From Archaeoglobus sp. (GTDB taxonomy: Archaea; Halobacteriota; Archaeoglobi; Archaeoglobales; Archaeoglobaceae), in NCBI GenBank assembly GCA_003978865.1, contig QNXS01000013.1, positions 1 through 14,507 of the forward strand: a stretch of DNA of 14,507 nucleotides, given 5' to 3'. Below, piece by piece: positions 1 to 6,645 of this stretch (position 1 is the first letter of the stretch; each line of letters starts with the position of its first letter). The translations under genes and the position numbers were made by a program. The notes beneath the pieces are model-generated. The model ran no database searches, was not told the origin of the DNA, and was given only the letters and a program-made list of their open reading frames with translations.

Positions 1-584
1 TTGTCTTTACGGTTCCCACAAACTCCTAAATGTGCTTCATTATCTCACTCAGATAAATTCCGAATAATTCTCTTTATTTATTTTCTGTATAACCCATACC
101 AATATTATTTCTGTCAGGAGAAAGAAAATTTCCTTTTTAACAGGCAAAAGATGCTGTCAAGAATAGCAACAAAAAATAAATAACTTAAGACATAATACAT
201 GCAAGTTTAAGACAATATAGTGGATTGCGTTAAGTCACAAATCAGTTAGAATCTACTACCACAGACTTAAACTTTTAAAACAACCGAAAAAGAAGGGAAG
301 AAGGTTAATAGCTATGAAACAAATTAATACTTGATGTTGTAGATGTAGGTATCAGTGAGTATGAATATATAGTTTTAAAGTATTGCAGTAGTAATTCATG
401 AATGAAACTTTGACTTTTCAAAATTTAATCGTATATGGCTGGTTGGTTAGCTTTGTAGCAGTCTATAACATTTCTATCCTTAAATTCCTTAGTAATTAAA
501 TTATTATTTTAAAATTATTTTATACTTAATATTTTAAATTTCAAAAAAGTGTTAAAATAGTAAACTTAATTTGTTATAATTTCC
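1..584. other. AT-rich region with no convincing gene
   Basis: I see no gene I can support here. A 60-codon frame opens at base 1 with TTG and runs to a stop near 183. Its codon use (CGG, CGA, few AGA) and composition differ from the real genes of this window, so I do not call it, although it could be the tail of a gene entering from the left. From about 480 to 580 the sequence is almost entirely A and T. I found no CRISPR-like repeat, tRNA or terminal inverted repeat by eye. A frame around 340-400 reads like coding for about 23 codons and then stops, which could be decayed coding sequence. Confidence 0.5.
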
Positions 585-911
585 ATGTCTGCCAAAAAGG
601 TGAAGAAAATGCCATCTTGGAGTCTTCACAAGCATTGGGCTGAAAAGATAGGACTGGATACGGGAATTTCAGAAAAAGTAGATAGAATAATAGATGGAGA
701 GTGGGCGGATATTAGGGGCGGAAGACTGCGGGAGAAGCTAAATGAAGCAGGTCTCTTGGAGGGAAGTATTAAGGAGGAAACGTTCAGAGCTGTAACTCTG
801 CACAACATCATGGACTGCCTCAGAGACTTCATTTGGGAGTTAGGAAGGGAACCCGTGAGCCTTATTCCTCCTAAGAAAAATGCTGGAGATCGCGTACTGT
901 ATGTGTGTTGA
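585..911 (+). CDS. hypothetical protein, 108 aa
   Basis: I do not recognise this protein. It is 108 residues, basic at the N terminus (SAKKVKKMPSW), then apparently helical, with a HKHWAEKIGL segment at about residues 15-24 and a short stretch ending in IID at about 35-37. There is no signal peptide or membrane segment. AGA/AGG arginine codons and the overall codon pattern resemble the other genes in the window, which favours real coding. The start is ATG at 585; an internal ATG at 609 (MPSWSL) would give a protein starting at the more ordered part. The last 32 bases overlap the start of the next ORF in another frame, so the two may be coupled neighbours or one gene broken by a frameshift. 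No Shine-Dalgarno sequence is visible. Confidence 0.5.
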   Translation: MSAKKVKKMPSWSLHKHWAEKIGLDTGISEKVDRIIDGEWADIRGGRLREKLNEAGLLEGSIKEETFRAVTLHNIMDCLRDFIWELGREPVSLIPPKKNAGDRVLYVC

Positions 912-1149
912 CAGAGAGTACGTCTTCCTTGTTGGGCGACCAAGTTTAGGAGATTTTAAAGAAATGGTCAGAACCCTAGAAGTCTCCTCTGAGGAATTGG
1001 TCCGTGATATAGTCGACGAACTATCAAGAAAAGGACTTAGAGAGGTAGGACTCTGCCATCGCATTAACAAGAAGTATGTTAGGTGGCTTATGGAAGATTT
1101 GCCGGAACTGAGAAAATACCGTAAACACTGGGAGTATAGTAAACTGTAG
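880..1149 (+). CDS. hypothetical protein, 89 aa, overlapping the previous ORF
   Basis: I do not recognise this protein. It has 89 residues with a charged, helix-rich middle (about residues 25-52) and a basic C-terminal part containing INKKYVRWLMEDLPELRKY at about 62-80. It could be a small helical, possibly nucleic-acid-binding, protein, but that is a guess from charge alone. The ATG at 880 lies inside the 3' end of the preceding ORF, in a different frame. The frame is open back to a stop at 856-858, so a single frameshift anywhere between about 859 and 911 would fuse the two into one protein of about 190 residues. No ribosome binding site is visible before the ATG. It may be a separate overlapping gene or the downstream half of a disrupted gene. 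Confidence 0.45.
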   Translation: MLEIAYCMCVDREYVFLVGRPSLGDFKEMVRTLEVSSEELVRDIVDELSRKGLREVGLCHRINKKYVRWLMEDLPELRKYRKHWEYSKL

Positions 1150-1217
1150 AGATATATCTGAGGAGTTCCAACAGCAATATATTTTCTCAACAACAAAGCT
1201 GACAACTTTCTCAACAT

Positions 1218-1400
1218 TTGCCCTTCTTACATACCATGCAAATGATTAACAACAGCATGGCAATGTTCATGAAGAAAGATGATGGCTCGTCAGACTCTGG
1301 CACAGGAGTCCAGCTGCATATTGAAGATATTTTGATAGCGGTGCGGAGAATGGATTTGATCAAGCTTGGCAAGAAGTTAACCAAGGACATAGAACAATAA
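1218..1400 (+). CDS. short hypothetical ORF, possibly a gene remnant
   Basis: This is a 60-codon frame from a TTG; ATG codons at 1233 and 1239 are alternative starts. The last 25 or so residues (ILIAVRRMDLIKLGKKLTKD) look like a normal amphipathic helix, but the first part is Met-rich and odd. This resembles the C-terminal scrap of a larger protein more than a complete gene. It has no recognised motif, Shine-Dalgarno sequence or clear promoter. It sits between two overlapping hypothetical ORFs and a flippase gene, in a gene-poor stretch. I give it low weight. Confidence 0.25.
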   Translation: MPFLHTMQMINNSMAMFMKKDDGSSDSGTGVQLHIEDILIAVRRMDLIKLGKKLTKDIEQ

Positions 1401-1670
1401 TAAACAGACTTCTACGCAATTCTGGTATACTTTTAAGTAAAAACTGATAAAATAGCGATGGTTTGGGGAATCTGGGATTTATATGATGTTGGCAAGAAGA
1501 GATGCTGGCAAGGGGATGGAATTAAAATTACTCCAGAGGGGAATTAAAGTTCTGATCATACTAAATATTATAATTAAAGGAAGCATGGCGTAGACATAAA
1601 TTGGGATGGCATGATGCATGTTCACATGTTCAATCGCCAAAAAAATATAGCCTAACTACATTTTCCACGT
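1401..1670. other. intergenic stretch with possible coding remnants
   Basis: No complete gene is visible. From about 1459 to 1596 two overlapping short frames read like coding for 29 and 36 codons (starting MVWGIWDLYDVGKK and MMLARRDAGKGMEL), then stop. This could be decayed coding sequence. A perfect 8-base tandem repeat (CATGTTCA twice) lies near 1617-1633. The last 30 bases hold the probable promoter of the flippase gene. Confidence 0.35.
1642..1650 (+). promoter_or_regulatory. TATA-like box of the flippase gene
   Basis: AAAATATAG, preceded by an A-rich BRE-like stretch, is centred about 25 bases before the GTG at 1671. That spacing is expected for archaeal transcription starting at or next to the start codon, so the mRNA would be leaderless. 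This fits the absence of a Shine-Dalgarno sequence. Assigned by eye only. Confidence 0.4.
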
Positions 1671-3107
1671 GTGCTTGCCAAAAAGGTCTTGAGAAATGTC
1701 CTTTGCAACAGTCTCTCCTCACTGATCTCAAGTGCAGTTGGACTTATTGTTACTATCTATCTCGCCAGAGAGCTGAAACCCGGACTTTTTGGGATATTTT
1801 CCTTAGCTATATCTGTGGCACTCCTACTAATGACGTTTACAGATTTGGGTGTAAGTCCAACATTGGTTAGGTATGCTGCAGATGCCTACGCGAGAAGGGA
1901 TTTTGAACTTGTTAGAGGATATATTAAAAGTCTTGGAAAAGTAAAGCTCATACTTTCGATCGTCACTTCAATCATTCTATTTGCACTATCAAACATAATT
2001 TCCACCGCTGTTTTTCACAAGCCAGCCCTTTCAACACCCATTGAAATAGTTTCACTTTTTGTACTATTTCGTTCTCTCTCCAACTACGTCACATGCATAT
2101 TTAACGCATTTAATGACTACAGCGCAAATCTTATCAGAGCTATTACTTACGAGTCTTCACGTCTCGTCTCGATTCTTCTCTTAGTATCGAGTTTTGCAGT
2201 AGTGGGCGCAATTGCAGGCTTTGTAATTGCGAGTTTTATATCTCTCATTGCTCTCACCCTGATACTAATTCGTAAATACGGGTTTATCTTTGGAACAGCT
2301 AAAAAAATTGAGTGGAGGAGAGTTCTCAGATATGCTGGTTACCTCACCATAGGATCCATAACTTGGACAGTTTTTGCCTACGTGGATTCTATAATGATTG
2401 GAATATTACTGCCCGCAAGAGATGTTGGGTTTTATAGAGCTGCATACAGCATAGTAATAGCGGTGGGTAGTCTTATATCCATACCCACAGTTCTACTCCC
2501 CGTCTTTGTTCAGCTTGAAGGACAGGATATGAAAAAGGCATTTGACAGAGTATTTAAGTACAGCTCCATTCTCGCGTTTCCGTTCATGTTTTCTTTAATT
2601 GCAATGGACAGAAACATTATAAATATAGTCTATGGGAGAGAATACCTGCCCGCAATCCCCGCTCTTACCGTACTTTCGCTTTTGGTTCTCAGATCAGCTC
2701 TGGGAGTGTGGGGGCCAGTTTTTGGCGCTAAAGAAAAGCCCGAATATCCTGTTTACGTAACAACAATTGCCTTAATTATAAATATTATATTGAATTATTT
2801 TATGATACTGCAGTGGGGCATAGTCGGTGCTGGAGTAGCAACTGTAATTTCTAATGTTTTTTCGTGGGTAGCCTTATCTTTGATATCCAGAAAATTATTT
2901 GATGTGTTCTTCAGATTAGAGCACCTGTTCAAACCACTACTCTCATGTACAATTTTATATCTTGTAGTAGAATTTCTTAGACCGAGCTCTATTGCTGGAT
3001 GCGTAATGGCATTTCTTGCGGGAATTTTCGCATACTTTGTTGTTTTACTTGCAATTAAGGGGATTACAGTAGATGATATAAAGTACATTTCAAAGATAGT
3101 TTTCTGA
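1671..3107 (+). CDS. polysaccharide/lipid-linked oligosaccharide flippase (Wzx/RfbX-like)
   Basis: This is a membrane protein of 478 residues, the usual length for the MOP-superfamily flippases that move lipid-linked sugars across the cytoplasmic membrane. The sequence is almost all hydrophobic segments, about 12-14 of them, separated by short basic loops. The N terminus (about residues 10-60) has the family pattern: a first helix, then YLARELKPGLFGIFSLA, then DLG near residue 58. A second set of helices begins near residue 220 (YAGYLTIGSITWTVFAYVDS), followed by DVGFYRAAYSIV, typical of the second half of these proteins. GTG at 1671 is the only sensible start, because a stop lies 15 bases upstream. 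In archaea such genes usually serve protein N-glycosylation or surface polysaccharides. No glycosyltransferases are visible nearby in this window, so the substrate cannot be inferred. Family placement is firm. Confidence 0.88.
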   Translation: MLAKKVLRNVLCNSLSSLISSAVGLIVTIYLARELKPGLFGIFSLAISVALLLMTFTDLGVSPTLVRYAADAYARRDFELVRGYIKSLGKVKLILSIVTSIILFALSNIISTAVFHKPALSTPIEIVSLFVLFRSLSNYVTCIFNAFNDYSANLIRAITYESSRLVSILLLVSSFAVVGAIAGFVIASFISLIALTLILIRKYGFIFGTAKKIEWRRVLRYAGYLTIGSITWTVFAYVDSIMIGILLPARDVGFYRAAYSIVIAVGSLISIPTVLLPVFVQLEGQDMKKAFDRVFKYSSILAFPFMFSLIAMDRNIINIVYGREYLPAIPALTVLSLLVLRSALGVWGPVFGAKEKPEYPVYVTTIALIINIILNYFMILQWGIVGAGVATVISNVFSWVALSLISRKLFDVFFRLEHLFKPLLSCTILYLVVEFLRPSSIAGCVMAFLAGIFAYFVVLLAIKGITVDDIKYISKIVF

Positions 3108-3136
3108 AATTATTGCAATCGCTAACTTGTTTGGGA

Positions 3137-3142
3137 TTTTTT
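3137..3142 (+). terminator. T-run after the flippase gene
   Basis: Six consecutive T residues lie about 30 bases after the flippase stop codon and before the oppositely oriented tRNA gene. Archaeal RNA polymerase terminates at such U-runs without needing a hairpin. This is a position-based assignment. Confidence 0.35.
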
Positions 3143-3181
3143 AAACTCATCAATTGCAACTCATGCAAAATGGAATTTTTA

Positions 3182-3266
3182 TGCGGGGGGAGGGATTTGA
3201 ACCCTCGGACCCCTCCGGGAGTGGATCTTGAGTCCACCGCCTTTGGCCTGGCTCGGCAACCCCCGC
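3182..3266 (-). tRNA. tRNA-Leu (anticodon CAA)
   Basis: The minus strand folds as a class II tRNA of 85 bases. The acceptor arms are GCGGGGG and CCCCCGC with A as the discriminator base. The D stem is GCC/GGC. The anticodon stem GTGGA/TCCAC encloses the loop CTCAAGA, so the anticodon is CAA (plus-strand 3228-3230), reading UUG. The variable arm has 14 bases, and the T arm is GAGGG-TTCAAAT-CCCTC. The long variable arm, A73 and the anticodon all indicate leucine. No CCA is encoded at the 3' end and there is no intron. The 3' end faces the gene-poor left part of the window. Confidence 0.97.
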
Positions 3267-3292
3267 TCCTACAAACTTTAAAAGCAATTCAG

Positions 3293-3300
3293 TTTATAAA
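3293..3300. promoter_or_regulatory. TATA box placed to serve both tRNA-Leu and the metE-like cluster
   Basis: TTTATAAA is centred about 30 bases from the 5' end of tRNA-Leu (minus strand) and about 33 bases from the ATG of the first MetE-like gene (plus strand). A start about 27 bases away in either direction would give a 4-base tRNA leader and a nearly leaderless mRNA. The element is itself almost palindromic. No better TATA box is visible in this 63-base divergent region. Shared use is inferred. Confidence 0.5.
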
Positions 3301-3329
3301 ATTCACGGTTATCTTTTCCACTGCATCAA

Positions 3330-4295
3330 ATGAAACTGTTATTTCTTAGAAACCAACTTGCTTATGTGAAATTTTTTGTGTCTTCTGCAAGTAGTTATCC
3401 ACGCCCTGAATGGTTTAGAAGGTATCTGAAAAGAGTGGAGGGATTACAAAAAGATTTAGACGCATCTATTGACGAATTAGAGTTAAAAAAAGCCCAGATA
3501 GAGGTTTTAGAAAATCAAGAAAGGTGCGGAGTTGATATTTTAACCGAAGGCTTGTTAATATGGCACGATTTTTTAGCTACTATTCCGTTGAGAATGGGCT
3601 TCAAACCAGATGGTCTTGCAAGATATTTCGAGAATAATCTGTATTACAGAATTCCAGTACTTGAGGATGAGAGAATGCTGAAAAAACCAGTTTTAGAAGA
3701 TTTCAGAATAGCGTGCAAAATCTGGAAAAGAAAGTTACCTCTAAAAGCAATAATTTCGTGTCTAACGGCTTTTTACCTTTCCAAGTGTAATGAAAAAATT
3801 TTTCCGAAATTTGCAGAACTTGTAATGCAGGAAGTGCAGGATTTATTCAAATTGACAGATGATGTTCAGCTCGACGAGCCCATTCTTTCATTTAATTTTA
3901 CAGATCAATTTGAAGCATTTATCGAAGTTGTTGATTCGTTTGATTTTAAGGGAAGATTATGGATTTCCACGTATTTTGGTGACTTAAACAGAGAAATATA
4001 TTCCAAACTTATAGATAGATTCGATGTTGTTGGTCTTGATTTTGTTGAGGGTCTTGAAGGTAATCTGGATAACCTCAGGGAACTTGGATGTAAGTCTATC
4101 TGTGCAGGAATAGTTGATGGTAGAAACACGAAGATGGAAAATCCGGACTTACTCAGGCAGAAAGTTGAAAAAATTGCTGATTGTGGACCAAATACAGTCT
4201 ATCTTTCTACGAATACCGGACTGGAGTTTTTGCCGGAGTTTAAAGCTTACGAAAAAATGACGTTGCTTTCAAAGCTTAAGAAGGTGTTAAAATGA
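3330..4295 (+). CDS. MetE N-terminal-barrel-like protein (split methionine synthase subunit)
   Basis: This protein of 321 residues is homologous to the cobalamin-independent methionine synthase barrel. It shows a SSYPRPEWF segment near residues 21-29 (compare VGSYPKPSW in the next gene) and a QLDEP motif at 180-184. The positions that bind catalytic zinc in the true enzyme are replaced: the HxC pair becomes STY (213-215), and the C-terminal Cys becomes Thr/Asn in STNTGLEFLP (293-302). It therefore looks like the non-catalytic N-terminal barrel of MetE, encoded as its own gene, as in other archaea. ATG 3330 fits the TATA box at 3293-3300 as a nearly leaderless start; GTG at 3366 (VKFFVSSASSYP) matches the length of the partner better and is a real alternative. 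Its stop overlaps the next ATG by 4 bases, so the two are surely co-expressed. A direct role in catalysis is unproven. Confidence 0.78.
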   Translation: MKLLFLRNQLAYVKFFVSSASSYPRPEWFRRYLKRVEGLQKDLDASIDELELKKAQIEVLENQERCGVDILTEGLLIWHDFLATIPLRMGFKPDGLARYFENNLYYRIPVLEDERMLKKPVLEDFRIACKIWKRKLPLKAIISCLTAFYLSKCNEKIFPKFAELVMQEVQDLFKLTDDVQLDEPILSFNFTDQFEAFIEVVDSFDFKGRLWISTYFGDLNREIYSKLIDRFDVVGLDFVEGLEGNLDNLRELGCKSICAGIVDGRNTKMENPDLLRQKVEKIADCGPNTVYLSTNTGLEFLPEFKAYEKMTLLSKLKKVLK

Positions 4296-5245
4296 GACAG
4301 AAAATCAGGACTACTGTAGTTGGAAGTTATCCAAAGCCATCATGGCTCAAGTACTTGAGTAATGTGGATGAAAAAATAAAGGAAGATGCCTTTAAAGATG
4401 CTGTTAGAGCAGTTGTAAAGGATCAGGAAATTGCAGGAGTTGAAATACTTTGGGATGGAGAAGTAAGAAGAGAAGAAATGACGTCCTATTTTGCTGAGAG
4501 AATTGGAGGATTTGTCATATATGGAGAAGTTAGAGTATGGGGAAACACGTACTATCCAAAGCCTGCAATAGTTGATGAACTGACTTATGAAAAACCCTTA
4601 GTTGTGCATGAGTTCGAATTTTTAAGAGAAATAACTGATAGGGAAATAAAAGTTCCGGTAACCGGAGCGTACACTCTCGTCGATTGGAGTTTTAACGAGT
4701 ACTACACCAGCAGAGAAGAGGCTATATATGCTCTTGCAAAAATAATAAATGAGGAACTGAAAAAGCTTGTAAAGGCTAAAGCCAGTTTTATTCAGCTTGA
4801 TGAACCGGCTCTATCAACTCATTCAAGTGCGGATGAAATAGAAATTGCAAAAAATGCTGTTGAGGAAATGCTCAGGGGTATAAACGTATACACAGCAATA
4901 CACATCTGCTATGGAAACTATGAAAGGCTCTTTCCACACATAATGGAGTTTAATGTTGATCAGCTCGACCTTGAATTTGCAAACAGAGGTTTTTCTGATC
5001 TTGAATTGTTGAAAGAGTATTCCTATGATATGGATTTGGGTTTTGGGTGTATAGACGTCCATACAAGCAGAGTTGAGAGTGTTGAGGAGGTTGTTAATGC
5101 AATAAAGCTTGCTCTTGAAGTTGTTGAACCTGAAAAACTTTACGTTGATCCCGACTGTGGACTCAAGTTACTGCCGAGAGATGTAGCGTTTAAAAAACTA
5201 AGAGTTATGTGCGAGGCTGCAAAAATGGTTAGAGACTCCGTGTGA
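4292..5245 (+). CDS. metE: methionine synthase, archaeal MetE-type catalytic barrel
   Basis: This 317-residue protein transfers a methyl group to homocysteine to make methionine; in archaea the donor is thought to be a methylated corrinoid protein or pterin rather than polyglutamyl folate. It corresponds to the C-terminal catalytic barrel of bacterial MetE. VGSYPKPSW lies at residues 10-18 and QLDEPAL at 168-174. All zinc ligands are present: H204 and C206 (AIHICYG), E228 (LDLEFANR) and C289 (DPDCGLK). The start ATG at 4292 overlaps the previous stop as ATGA, and a partial Shine-Dalgarno (AGGTG) precedes it. The gene ends just before thyX, whose ribosome binding site overlaps this stop codon, so the three genes form one operon. 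It may belong to one of the folate-independent core-MetE families; which one cannot be decided here. Confidence 0.87.
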   Translation: MRQKIRTTVVGSYPKPSWLKYLSNVDEKIKEDAFKDAVRAVVKDQEIAGVEILWDGEVRREEMTSYFAERIGGFVIYGEVRVWGNTYYPKPAIVDELTYEKPLVVHEFEFLREITDREIKVPVTGAYTLVDWSFNEYYTSREEAIYALAKIINEELKKLVKAKASFIQLDEPALSTHSSADEIEIAKNAVEEMLRGINVYTAIHICYGNYERLFPHIMEFNVDQLDLEFANRGFSDLELLKEYSYDMDLGFGCIDVHTSRVESVEEVVNAIKLALEVVEPEKLYVDPDCGLKLLPRDVAFKKLRVMCEAAKMVRDSV

Positions 5246-5251
5246 GGTGAT
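5244..5251 (+). promoter_or_regulatory. strong Shine-Dalgarno site of thyX
   Basis: GAGGTGAT is an eight-base match to the complement of the archaeal 16S rRNA 3' tail. It overlaps the stop codon of the preceding metE gene. It sits 4 bases before TTG 5256 and contains the alternative GTG at 5247, so it decides in favour of the TTG start for thyX. Confidence 0.75.
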
Positions 5252-5255
5252 ACTG

Positions 5256-6008
5256 TTGAAAGTAAAACTCCTGAGAGTTACAGATGATGGTGTAAATCTT
5301 GTTGCAAATTCTGCGAGGGTTAGTGGAGTGCCGGAATCTATGGATGAAAAGAGTATAGTCAGAATGATTGTTGAGAATGACTACAGTAGCGCTCTTGAAC
5401 ATATAGTATTTACATTTGATATTTCGGATATAAGTATAGCTATAAGTAGAGAGCTTTTGGAGCATAGAATTGCAAGTCACACTGCAAGAAGTACAAGATA
5501 TAATATTGAGGAGGGTTTTGGTTTTGTAAATCCCTTAGAGTATATCCCCGAAATCGAAACAATTGTAGGGAAGGATGCTGAGAAGGAATTTCTCAAAGCG
5601 ATGGAAGATGCAAGAAAGCACTACATTAGAATATACAGAATTCTCGAAAAATACTCAAACAGTATAGCGAAAGAAGTTGCAAGATATGTTTTGCCGGTAG
5701 CAGCTCATACACACTATGTATGGACTGTCAACGCTCGCAGTCTTATAAATTTCCTCATGCTCAGACTGTGCGTTAGAGCAGCTCCCGAAATGAGAGAACT
5801 TGCAAAGAAAATCAGAGAGATAGTTGTAGAGATTTATCCGGAAATATTTTCTGGAATAGGTTGTAGAGGATACACTCTCGGAATCTGTCCGGAAAACGAA
5901 GCAAGACCGAAAAACTGTCCATACAGAAAGTTAATAAAGACAAAAAAGGAGGTTAAAAAACAGACCAAGATACGGGATATTTCTAAGGATTTATACCACT
6001 ATCTGTAA
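5256..6008 (+). CDS. thyX: flavin-dependent thymidylate synthase ThyX
   Basis: ThyX makes dTMP from dUMP using FAD, NAD(P)H and a methylene-carrying pterin, and acts as a homotetramer. The protein has 250 residues. The signature region is EHRIASHTARS at 69-79, matching RHR-x7-S except that the first Arg is Glu. SALEHIVFTF (45-54) and LMLRLCVRAAPEMRE (167-181) match the FAD- and dUMP-binding parts of the family. The C-terminal part has three cysteines (C203, C211, C221) in a Gly/Pro-rich segment, which may be structural or metal-binding. TTG 5256 is chosen because of the perfect Shine-Dalgarno site 4 bases upstream; GTG 5247 lies inside that site. The gene follows metE directly, linking two users of one-carbon units. 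Its 3' end overlaps that of radB by 26 bases, tail to tail. Confidence 0.92.
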   Translation: MKVKLLRVTDDGVNLVANSARVSGVPESMDEKSIVRMIVENDYSSALEHIVFTFDISDISIAISRELLEHRIASHTARSTRYNIEEGFGFVNPLEYIPEIETIVGKDAEKEFLKAMEDARKHYIRIYRILEKYSNSIAKEVARYVLPVAAHTHYVWTVNARSLINFLMLRLCVRAAPEMRELAKKIREIVVEIYPEIFSGIGCRGYTLGICPENEARPKNCPYRKLIKTKKEVKKQTKIRDISKDLYHYL

Positions 6009-6639
6009 TTCTGTAAAAGCACTCCTCTCCTTCAGCCTTCCATCTGTGTTTTATTAATCTGGCTTTTCTCATGCCGTTCTCAGCCATAGAAAGCTCAAGT
6101 ACGACCTTAGATAGATGCCCTATGCTCGGTCCTCCTATCGGTCTATCAATACCCGTGCTAACATCTGTAAACATCTGGTTTGTTATTACGACTGCCAGAT
6201 CGTACTTCCTTGCCAGACCTAAAAGAAACGTGAGTTGTTTCGTTAATTCTCTCTTTATTTTCACGGCTCTGTCTTCCTCTATCTCACTCCTGTAAAGCCC
6301 TGTAAATGAATCCACAATTACAAGTTTGATTTCCTCACTCTTGCATAACTTGGATAGTTTTTTTACAGCCGAGCTCTGCTGTCTGAAGTCAAACACCTCG
6401 TGTATGTAAACGTTCTTTAAAAGTTCAAAATCACCGAATACCTGTTTCACCCTTTCAGCTGAGAGCCCTTCCGTATCAATGTAGGCTGCTTTTGCAAACT
6501 TTACAGTACTTCTGCATAGCATCAGACAAAGCGATGTTTTTCCAGTACCACTCTCTCCATAGATCTGCGTAATCGTGCCGGTTTCAACTCCACCGCCAAG
6601 TAGCGAATCTATGCACTTGCTGCCTGATGGTATTAACAT
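5983..6639 (-). CDS. radB: DNA repair and recombination protein RadB
   Basis: RadB is the euryarchaeal RecA/Rad51-family paralogue thought to help RadA in homologous recombination. At 218 residues it is the usual short form, consisting of the ATPase core without the N-terminal domain of RadA. Walker A is GESGTGKT at 28-35, Walker B is LVIVD at 106-110, and an ATPase segment VITNQMFTD lies at 151-159. The gene ends IKHRWKAEGEECFYRITDSG, typical of the family C terminus. ATG 6639 is preceded by GGTG at Shine-Dalgarno distance. It begins 6 bases after the stop of the larC-like gene and is probably cotranscribed with it. Its 3' end runs 26 bases into thyX on the other strand, so antisense effects between the two are possible. 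Confidence 0.93.
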   Translation of the reverse strand: MLIPSGSKCIDSLLGGGVETGTITQIYGESGTGKTSLCLMLCRSTVKFAKAAYIDTEGLSAERVKQVFGDFELLKNVYIHEVFDFRQQSSAVKKLSKLCKSEEIKLVIVDSFTGLYRSEIEEDRAVKIKRELTKQLTFLLGLARKYDLAVVITNQMFTDVSTGIDRPIGGPSIGHLSKVVLELSMAENGMRKARLIKHRWKAEGEECFYRITDSGINP

Positions 6640-6645
6640 AATTTT

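Noticed and set aside
1..183. A 60-codon open frame at the left edge
   Set aside because: Codon use and composition do not match the real genes of the window and no motif is visible; it is kept only as a remark in the region entry.
235..275. A stretch vaguely like an archaeal CRISPR repeat
   Set aside because: Only one copy is present, with no regularly spaced repeats anywhere in the window.
585..600. A 12-base match (TGCCAAAAAGGT) between the start of the 585 ORF and the start of the flippase gene
   Set aside because: It is short and A-rich, and the similarity does not extend into a repeat or shared protein domain.
1892..1911. Sequence resembling part of the tRNA-Leu T arm (AAGGGATTTTGAAC), a possible attachment-site copy
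   Set aside because: It has an inserted base, is only about 12 matching positions long, and lies inside the conserved coding frame of the flippase, so chance similarity is likelier.
3113..3349. An open frame across the tRNA-Leu gene
   Set aside because: It exists only because the antisense strand of the tRNA lacks stops; the tRNA fold is unmistakable.
5247..5255. GTG 5247 as the start of thyX
   Set aside because: It lies within the perfect Shine-Dalgarno site GAGGTGAT; TTG 5256 has the right spacing.
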